DNA of 64,000 nucleotides, taken from NCBI RefSeq assembly GCF_002355655.1, contig NZ_AP017569.1:62001-126000 (forward strand), read 5' to 3'. A program made the position numbers and the translations under genes. This document shows positions 57,897 to 64,000 of this stretch, piece by piece. Under the pieces are notes generated by a model. That model was given only the letters and a program-made list of their open reading frames with translations. It was not told the origin of the DNA and did not search any database. The stretch's first letter is position 1, and every line of letters starts with the position of its first letter. Origin of the DNA: Halorubrum trapanicum. GTDB lineage: Archaea > Halobacteriota > Halobacteria > Halobacteriales > Haloferacaceae.

Positions 57897-60365
57897 GTGG
57901 ACGACGCCATCGAGTGGCTGCGGGACCGCCCCTTCTACGAGGGACAGATCGCCGACCACCGGCGGCTCCCGGCGCGCGAGCCCGAGTTCGCCGACGTCGA
58001 CCTCGAACCGCGCCTCGCCGACGCGCTCGCGGACCGCGGGATCGACCGGCTCTACCGCCACCAGGCCGACGCGATCGAGGCGGTCCGGGACGGCGACGAC
58101 GCCGTCCTCGCGACCGAGACGGCCAGCGGCAAGTCGCTCGCGTACACCGTCCCCGCCTTCGAGGCCGCGATGGACCGCGGCGGGCGGACGCTGTACGTCG
58201 GCCCGCAGAACGCGCTGATCGCCGACCAGGAGGAGTCGCTGTCGGAGCTGGCCGCGGACCTCGGCTTCGGCAGCCGGGTCTCCGTCGACTCGTACACCGG
58301 GCGCCTCTCGCGGGCGGAGAAGCGGGACGTGCGCGACCGCCGACCGACGGTCCTCCTCTCGAACCCGGACATGCTCCACTACGCGCTGCTGCCGTACGCC
58401 GAGCGCCTGTGGGACTGGTTCTTCTCCTCCTTAGAGTACGTCGTGATCGACGAGGTCCACAGCTACCGCGGCGTGTTCGGCTCGCAGGTCGCGCTCACCC
58501 TGCGTCGGCTCGCGCGGACCTGCGAGCGGTTCGACTCCGCCCCGCAGTTCGTCTGCTGTTCGGCGACGATCAACAACCCCGTCGACCACGTCGCGACCGT
58601 CACCGGCCGCGACTCGGACGGGATTACTCTGGTCGACGAGGACACCTCCGGCCGCGGGCCGCGCGACTGGGTGCTGTGGAACCCGCCGGAGTACGACGAC
58701 GACTGGCAGGAGCGCGGCAGCGGCCGCCGCAAGTCGAGCCACACGGAGAGCAAGCGGCTGTTCGTCGACCTCGTGACCGCCGGCCAGCAGACGCTGGCGT
58801 TCACCCGGGCGCGACAGACCGCCGAGCAGTACGCGACCGACAGCGCGAGCGACCTCCGGGAGCGGGGCGAGCGCGACCTCGCCGGAAAGGTCGGCGCGTA
58901 CCAGGCCGCGCTCACCGACGACCGGCGCCGCGAGATCGAGGCCGACCTCCACGCCGGCGACCTGCGCGGCGTCTGGTCGACGAGCGCCCTCGAACTCGGC
59001 GTCGACGTGGGCGGGCTGGACGCCGTCGTCCTCGACGGCTACCCCGGCACGCGGATGTCGGCCCACCAGCGCGCGGGCCGCGCCGGCCGCGGCGACGACC
59101 CCGCGCTCGTGGTGATGGTCGGCGGCGAGGACCAGCTGGACCAGTACCTGCTGCGCAACCCGAGCGACTTCTTCGACGCGCCGCCGGAGGACGCGATCTG
59201 CGACCCGGAGAACGGCCAGCTCATGCCCGACCACGTCGCCTGCGCGGCCGACGAGAACTGGCTCTCGCCCGAGGACGAGCGCTTCTTCGGCGACTCGTTC
59301 CCGGGCGTGGTGGCGGACCTCACCGACGAGGGGGTGCTGAACCGGCGCGAGGCGGCCGCGGGGACGCGGTGGGTCCACGCCGGCGGGTCGAGCCCGCAGC
59401 AGTCCGTGAACCTCCGCACCGCCGAGGAGCGCGAGGTCTCGCTGATCGAGCGGTCGGGCGGCGAGACGGTCGCGACGCTCGGCTTCGCCGACGCGCTCCG
59501 GGACGCCCACCCCGGCGCAATCTACCACCAGCAGGGGCGCACCTACGAGGTGACGGAGCTGGACCTCGACCGCGACGTCGCCGAGCTCCAGCAGTCGTGG
59601 GCCGACTACTACACGCAGGTGCGTTCCGACAAGGACATCGTCGTGAACCAGGACCTCGACGAGCGCGCGCTCTCGGCGCGCCCGGACGTGCCGGTCCGCT
59701 TCGCTGACGTCACCGTCACGGAGCGGATCACCGGTTTCGTCCGGAAGGACGCCGCGACGGGGGAGTCGCTGGGCGAGTCGACCCTCGACCTCCCGGAGAC
59801 GACGCTGCGCACGAAGGCGCTGTACTTCCCCGTGCCCGAGGACGTCGAGCGCGAGATGCGGCGCCTCGGCGACGCGCTCGACGAGGGCGGCGCGGAAGCG
59901 GAGACGGCCAGCGCCGACGGCGGCGAGGCGCCAGATGGCGCACGCGACGGCGCCGACGGCGAGGCGCCCGACGACGCCGGCGAACCGATCCCCGGCGGCG
60001 AGTACGCGTTCAACGGCGGCATCCACGCCGCCGAACACGGGATCATCTCCCTGTTCCCGTTCCACCTGCTGTGCGACCGCGCGGACGTCGGCGGCATCTC
60101 GACGCCGCACCACCCGCACACCGAGGGCCCGGCGGTGTTCGTCTACGACGGCTATCCGGGCGGCGTCGGGCTCACCCGCCGCGGGCACCGCCGGATCGAG
60201 GAGCTGATGACGCGGACGGCGCGGCTCATCGACACCTGCGACTGCGAGGGCGGCTGCCCCGCCTGCGTCCAGTCGCCGCACTGCGGCAACGGGAACGACC
60301 CGCTGGCGAAGGCGCCCGCGGTCCGGCTGCTGGAGTCGCTGACGGGCGCCGACGCGGACCGCTGA
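57897..60365 (+). CDS. Hrq1/MrfA-type DEAD/DEAH-box helicase with DUF1998 zinc domain
   Basis: 822 aa from the GTG at 57897 (an in-frame GTG at 57816 would add 27 residues of atypical sequence). Helicase motifs: Q/H-motif LYRHQADAIEAV, I ATETASGKSLAYT, Ia YVGPQNALIADQE, II IDEVHSYRG, III CSATINNP, V STSALELGVDVG, VI HQRAGRAGRG. The C-terminal DUF1998 region has cysteines C-D-C-x4-C-x2-C (DTCDCEGGCPACVQSPHCGN). The family repairs mitomycin-type crosslinks. An acidic insert of about 45 residues lies at 690-740. Photolyase is two genes on. Confidence 0.92.
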   Translation: MDDAIEWLRDRPFYEGQIADHRRLPAREPEFADVDLEPRLADALADRGIDRLYRHQADAIEAVRDGDDAVLATETASGKSLAYTVPAFEAAMDRGGRTLYVGPQNALIADQEESLSELAADLGFGSRVSVDSYTGRLSRAEKRDVRDRRPTVLLSNPDMLHYALLPYAERLWDWFFSSLEYVVIDEVHSYRGVFGSQVALTLRRLARTCERFDSAPQFVCCSATINNPVDHVATVTGRDSDGITLVDEDTSGRGPRDWVLWNPPEYDDDWQERGSGRRKSSHTESKRLFVDLVTAGQQTLAFTRARQTAEQYATDSASDLRERGERDLAGKVGAYQAALTDDRRREIEADLHAGDLRGVWSTSALELGVDVGGLDAVVLDGYPGTRMSAHQRAGRAGRGDDPALVVMVGGEDQLDQYLLRNPSDFFDAPPEDAICDPENGQLMPDHVACAADENWLSPEDERFFGDSFPGVVADLTDEGVLNRREAAAGTRWVHAGGSSPQQSVNLRTAEEREVSLIERSGGETVATLGFADALRDAHPGAIYHQQGRTYEVTELDLDRDVAELQQSWADYYTQVRSDKDIVVNQDLDERALSARPDVPVRFADVTVTERITGFVRKDAATGESLGESTLDLPETTLRTKALYFPVPEDVEREMRRLGDALDEGGAEAETASADGGEAPDGARDGADGEAPDDAGEPIPGGEYAFNGGIHAAEHGIISLFPFHLLCDRADVGGISTPHHPHTEGPAVFVYDGYPGGVGLTRRGHRRIEELMTRTARLIDTCDCEGGCPACVQSPHCGNGNDPLAKAPAVRLLESLTGADADR

Positions 60366-60423
60366 GCCGGACCCGCGCGGCTCACCCGAAACCACTTGCT
60401 GCCGGGCGCCGACGGGTCCGTCG

Positions 60424-60870
60424 ATGGAGTTCGACCTCGACGACGCGGCCGATCCCGCGGCGCGGGCGATGGAGTGGCTCGTCCTCGGCGCGGCGTACTT
60501 CCTGCTCCTCCTCTTCCTCGTCGGCGTGTTCGACCTGTTCGTCTCGCTGTACCGCCTCCTCGTCGCCGGCGACTTCACCGACCCGGCCGAGGTGGTGGAA
60601 CTGCTCGACAGCGTCCTCCTCCTGTTGATCATCGTCGAGGTCCACCGGACGCTCGTCGCGTACGCCCGCGGGCAGCCGGTCCTCCGGATCGTCGTGAGCG
60701 CCGCGATCATCGCCGTCTCCCGACGGGTGATCAGCTTCCGACCGGAGGACTACGGCGGGGGCAACGAGGCGCTGCTCGCGGCCGCGGCGCTCGGCGCCCT
60801 GACCCTCGCGCTCACGGTCGGCTACTTCCTCCTCGACCGCGTGAGCGTTCCGGGGTGGCTGGAGCTCTGA
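60424..60870 (+). CDS. PsiE-like membrane protein (paralogue of the gene at 875)
   Basis: 148 aa with four hydrophobic segments (about 17-43, 58-78, 85-104 and 114-138). The core LLLLIIVEVHRTLVAYARGQ and AIIAVSRRVISFRPEDYG is shared with the 176-aa PsiE-like protein near the window start. This copy lacks the 45-residue polar N-terminus. It lies 58 bp after the helicase gene and before the photolyase gene, all on the plus strand. Function unknown. Confidence 0.72.
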   Translation: MEFDLDDAADPAARAMEWLVLGAAYFLLLLFLVGVFDLFVSLYRLLVAGDFTDPAEVVELLDSVLLLLIIVEVHRTLVAYARGQPVLRIVVSAAIIAVSRRVISFRPEDYGGGNEALLAAAALGALTLALTVGYFLLDRVSVPGWLEL

Positions 60871-60960
60871 CCCGAGGGCGCGGGGGATTCCGACCGTCGC
60901 GGCCGGCGTCTCCCTCGCCGGTCCCGGTGGTTTCACGGTGGCCGCGCCCGTGTCGATCCC

Positions 60961-62484
60961 ATGGAGCTGTTCTGGCACCGACGGGACCTCAGGGTCGCCG
61001 ATAACGTCGGCCTCGCGGCCGCGTCGGGAACCGGTGACGCCGGCGGCGCAGGCGACGTGGACCGCGGGCCGGCGGCGCCCGTCTTCGTCTTCGATCCCGG
61101 CGTGCTCGACCACGCGAGCGACGTCCGGGTCCGCCGCCTGCTCGACGGGCTGGCCGCGCTCCGCGACGACTACCGCGAGCGCGGGAGCGACCTGCTCGTC
61201 GCGCGCGGCGACCCCGAGACCGTCCTCCCGGAGCTCGCCGCGGCGCTCGACGCCGAGCGCGTCGTCTGGAACCGCGACTACTCCGGGCTCGCCCGCGAGC
61301 GCGACGCCGGCGTCAGGCGCGCGCTCGACGCGGTCGACGTCGCGCGCGATGCCCGCCACGACGCGGTCCTCCACGACCCCGACGCGATCCGGACGAACGC
61401 CGGCGACCCCTACTCGGTGTACAGCTACTACTGGAAGAAGTGGACCGACCGCGCGAAAGCGGAGCCGGCGCCGACGCCGACCGGCGAAGACCTCGTCGAC
61501 GCCGACCGGCTCGCGGACGCGGTCGACGCCGTCGACGCGCTCGGCAGCGACGACGGAGCGGTCGCGGACGCCGCCGTCGGGGACCTCCCGACCCCCGCGG
61601 ACCTCGGCTTCGCGGAACCGGACGCGGATCTCGGCCCCGCAGGTACGGCTGCCGCTCGCGAGCGTCTCGACGACTTCCTCGACGAGGCCGTGTTCGCCTA
61701 CGAGGCCGAGCGCGACTACCCCGCGAAGGGGGCGACCTCGCGGCTCTCGGCGTTCTTCAAGTACGGCGAGATCGGGGTCCGGGAGGCGTACGCCGCCACG
61801 GAGGAGGCGATGGCCGAGGCGGAGTCCGACGCGCGCCCCGAGGACGCCCCCGAGCAGGTCGAGGAGTTCCAACAGCAGCTGGCGTGGCGGGAGTTCTACG
61901 CGCAGGTCCTCTTCCATAACCCCGAGGTGGTCACCGAGAACTACAAGACGTACGAGGAGGGGATCGAGTGGCGCGACGACCCCGAGGAGATCGCGGCGTG
62001 GAAGCGCGGCGAGACGGGGTACCCCATCGTCGACGCCGGGATGCGCCAGCTGCGCGAGGAGGCGTTCATGCACAACCGGGTGCGGATGATCGTCGCCTCC
62101 TTCCTCACGAAGGACCTCCTCGCCGACTGGCGACATGGCTACGACCACTTCCGCGAGCACCTGGCCGACCACGACACCGCCAACGACAACGGCGGGTGGC
62201 AGTGGGCGGCCTCGACGGGGACCGACGCGCAGCCCTACTTCCGTATCTTCAACCCGATGACGCAGGGGGAGCGCTACGACCCCGACGCGGAGTATATAAC
62301 GAGCTACGTCCCCGAACTCCGGGGGCTCGACGCCGACCTGATCCACGAGTGGCACGAGCTGTCGCCCACGCAGCGCGCGAACGCCGCGCCGGAGTACCCG
62401 TCGCCGATCGTCGACCACTCCGAGCGCCGCGAGGAGGCCCTCGCGATGTACAAGCGGGCGCGCGGCGAGGACCCGGATGACTGA
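60961..62484 (+). CDS. phr: Deoxyribodipyrimidine photolyase
   Basis: 507 aa. N-terminal photolyase domain MELFWHRRDLRVADNVGLAA with the antenna-binding fold; the FAD-binding region has GATSRLSAFFKYGEIGVREA, WREFYAQVLFHNP, YPIVDAGMRQLREEAFMHNR, RMIVASFLTKDLLADWRHG and DNGGWQWAASTGTDAQPYFR. All CPD photolyase signatures are present, with acidic insertions at about 20-37 and 165-215. Light-driven repair of UV damage. Near the Hrq1-type helicase and a PsiE gene. Confidence 0.94.
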   Translation: MELFWHRRDLRVADNVGLAAASGTGDAGGAGDVDRGPAAPVFVFDPGVLDHASDVRVRRLLDGLAALRDDYRERGSDLLVARGDPETVLPELAAALDAERVVWNRDYSGLARERDAGVRRALDAVDVARDARHDAVLHDPDAIRTNAGDPYSVYSYYWKKWTDRAKAEPAPTPTGEDLVDADRLADAVDAVDALGSDDGAVADAAVGDLPTPADLGFAEPDADLGPAGTAAARERLDDFLDEAVFAYEAERDYPAKGATSRLSAFFKYGEIGVREAYAATEEAMAEAESDARPEDAPEQVEEFQQQLAWREFYAQVLFHNPEVVTENYKTYEEGIEWRDDPEEIAAWKRGETGYPIVDAGMRQLREEAFMHNRVRMIVASFLTKDLLADWRHGYDHFREHLADHDTANDNGGWQWAASTGTDAQPYFRIFNPMTQGERYDPDAEYITSYVPELRGLDADLIHEWHELSPTQRANAAPEYPSPIVDHSERREEALAMYKRARGEDPDD

Positions 62485-62519
62485 CGACCTCCGAGCGAAA
62501 AACGGGCGTCGGAGTCGGC

Positions 62520-63485
62520 TCAGTCGGCGACCGCGGCCACCATCCCCTGCTTGTAGTACCGCTGGAGCGTGACGAACAGGAGGATGGGGACGATCATCGT
62601 CAGCACCGAGCCGGCGGCGACGAGCCCCCAGTCGATCTGGAGGCGCCCCTTCATCAGGGGCAGCACCTGCGGCGCGAGCTGGTTCTCGCGGGACCGCATG
62701 AACACGAGGGGGAAGAAGAAGGAGTTCCACACCCACGTGAACTGGATGACCGCCACGGAGACGAGCGCGGGGGCGGAGTACGGCAACACGATCGACTTGA
62801 AGATCTGGTAGCGGGACGCGCCGTCGATCCGAGCCGCCTCCTCCAGCTCCTCGGGGAGCCCGAGGAGGAAGTTCCGGAGGAACATGACGACCCACCCCAT
62901 CCCCCAGCCGATGTGGACCAGGATGAGCCCCATGTACGTGTCGAACAGGCCGGTCGTCCGCAGCGTGTTGTAGTTGCCCATCGCCACCAGCTCCGGCGGC
63001 GCCGCCATGACCACGATGAGCAGGAAGAACAGCCCGGTCTTCAGCGGGAAGTCGAAGCGGGCGAACGGGTACGCGACCATCGTCCCGAGCAGCGTCACGG
63101 CGAGGACGGACGGGATCGTGACGATCGCGGTGTTCAACATCGCCTGCCGCATGGGCCCGGACTGGAACGTCCAGGCCTCTGCGTAGTTCTCGAAGGTGAT
63201 AGTGAACGTCTCGAAGTTCCACCAGCCCTGAATGATCTGGTCGAGTGGGCGGACGGAGGCCATGAACAACCCGATGAGCGGGACGAGCCACAGGAGCGCG
63301 ACGCCGATCGCGATCGCGTACCGCAGCGCGCGCGGGCCGCTCGGCACCGCCGCGCGGATCCGCTCGGGGAGGGGTCGGTCGGCGGTCGGCGCGGTCTCCG
63401 GCGGCTCGTGGTACACGTGCCCGCCGTCGGTCTTCGGCTCGCTTTCGGCGTCGGTCGGATCGTCTGCGTTGTGTGTGTCGGTCAT
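62520..63485 (-). CDS. Sugar ABC transporter permease (MalG type)
   Basis: 321 aa, six membrane segments after an acidic cytosolic N-terminus (about 45 residues). The EAA loop for ATPase contact reads ELEEAARIDGASRYQIFKSI. It is the second permease of a carbohydrate importer; the preceding gene, 6 bp upstream, is the MalF-type partner. ATPase and binding protein are not in the window (probably outside to the right). The sugar is not determinable. Confidence 0.92.
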   Translation of the reverse strand: MTDTHNADDPTDAESEPKTDGGHVYHEPPETAPTADRPLPERIRAAVPSGPRALRYAIAIGVALLWLVPLIGLFMASVRPLDQIIQGWWNFETFTITFENYAEAWTFQSGPMRQAMLNTAIVTIPSVLAVTLLGTMVAYPFARFDFPLKTGLFFLLIVVMAAPPELVAMGNYNTLRTTGLFDTYMGLILVHIGWGMGWVVMFLRNFLLGLPEELEEAARIDGASRYQIFKSIVLPYSAPALVSVAVIQFTWVWNSFFFPLVFMRSRENQLAPQVLPLMKGRLQIDWGLVAAGSVLTMIVPILLFVTLQRYYKQGMVAAVAD

Positions 63486-63491
63486 AGTCGA

Positions 63492-64000
63492 TCAGTCCAT
63501 TGACGCGATGTACCACGCCATCGGGAGCGCGATCAGGAGTTCGATGAGCGCGACGACCATCGCCTTGCTGTACTCGATCGGGACGGAGAACGCCGCCTGG
63601 TACACCTCGAGGCCCAGCACCGAGAACACCCCGCCCGGGCCGCCGGACGGGCCCCCGGCCGCGTAGACGATGGCGAAGATCCGGATCACCCAGATCATGC
63701 TCATGATCACCACGACCGCCGTCACAGGCTTGACGAGCGGCCAGATGATGTCCTTGAACCGCCGGAACCGTCCCGCGCCGTCGACGCGGGCGGATTCCAG
63801 CAACGCCGGATCGATCCCCGCGAGCGCGGAGCTGTACAACAGCATGCTGAACCCGGTCTGGACCCAGACCCCGCCGGCGATGAGCGCGTAGATCGCGATC
63901 TGCGGCTCCTGGACCCAGTTCCTGACCTGCCCCTCCAGCCCGATCGACCGGAGCAGCCCGTTGAAGATGCCGGCCTGCGGGTCGTAGACGAACAGCAGCA
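63492..64000 (-). CDS. Sugar ABC transporter permease (MalF type), 5' end outside window
   Basis: The minus-strand frame is open from the window edge (169 codons seen). Visible are LLFVYDPQAGIFNGLLRSIG, VWVQTGFSMLLYSSALAGID and the EAA loop LLESARVDGAGRFRRFKDII, followed by SMIWVIRIFAIVYAAGGPSG and a terminal helix. It pairs with the MalG-type permease directly downstream. The ATG at 63845 is internal, not the start. Confidence 0.92.
   Translation of the reverse strand, partial: LLFVYDPQAGIFNGLLRSIGLEGQVRNWVQEPQIAIYALIAGGVWVQTGFSMLLYSSALAGIDPALLESARVDGAGRFRRFKDIIWPLVKPVTAVVVIMSMIWVIRIFAIVYAAGGPSGGPGGVFSVLGLEVYQAAFSVPIEYSKAMVVALIELLIALPMAWYIASMD

Noticed and set aside
60382-63516. A minus-strand frame of more than 1000 codons across the photolyase gene
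   Set aside because: Arg/Ala/Val shadow of photolyase and of the permease in another frame; no domain, no start context.

Overview
The window is a chromosomal segment of a haloarchaeon, most likely Halorubrum or a close relative. This is inferred from very high G+C, strongly acidic predicted proteins, leaderless promoters with a TATA-like box 25-30 nt before the start codon, and haloarchaeal families (DUF5789, HVO_0758-type zinc finger, RaSEA, DacZ, TbsP-type regulator, archaeal MAT, GatE). No taxonomic search was possible.

Layout. 1-6.3 kb: end of gatE, a PsiE-like membrane protein, an Lrp/AsnC regulator divergent from an EamA permease with a paired operator candidate between them, a ferredoxin, birA and a universal stress protein. 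6.4-12 kb: a YchF-type GTPase, then ptsH-ptsI facing a dhaKLM operon, which together form a complete PEP-dependent dihydroxyacetone phosphorylation route. 12-20.6 kb: accessory region. An abrupt AT-rich island begins at about 12.86 kb. It carries an orphan membrane protein, a rhomboid protease, a DUF4209/HEPN-like protein, a frameshifted GIY-YIG-type gene, a UPF0175-tailed antitoxin with a PIN toxin, and a decayed gene fragment; a small membrane protein and HicB-HicA follow. 20.8-25 kb: threonine synthase, tRNA-Ile(GAU) with two back-to-back hairpins beside it, FxsA, DUF1405 and an enolase-superfamily protein.

25.1-25.5 kb and 37.85-38.27 kb hold two copies, in opposite orientation, of a structured non-coding element of about 420 bp. 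It is bounded by TTTATAAA palindromes and has hairpin arms that covary between copies, a giant 18-bp-stem hairpin, and a tail of 57-bp tandem repeats. This is the strongest candidate for something undescribed.

Between and after the two copies lie core genes: engB, 5-formyl-THF cyclo-ligase, the archaeosine enzyme RaSEA, an unusual 5'-nucleotidase-like protein, a tungsten aldehyde ferredoxin oxidoreductase, an azlCD-trmJ operon, folP-mptE (methanopterin/folate-type pterin synthesis), NAC-trmI, a TbsP-like regulator, an aminotransferase, SAM synthetase, a GT81-like glycosyltransferase, an MFS transporter, a lipoprotein pair, an aldo/keto reductase, c-di-AMP synthase dacZ with an MscS channel, and a repair-flavoured pair (Hrq1-like helicase and photolyase). 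The window ends inside a sugar ABC-transporter operon (two permeases, minus strand).
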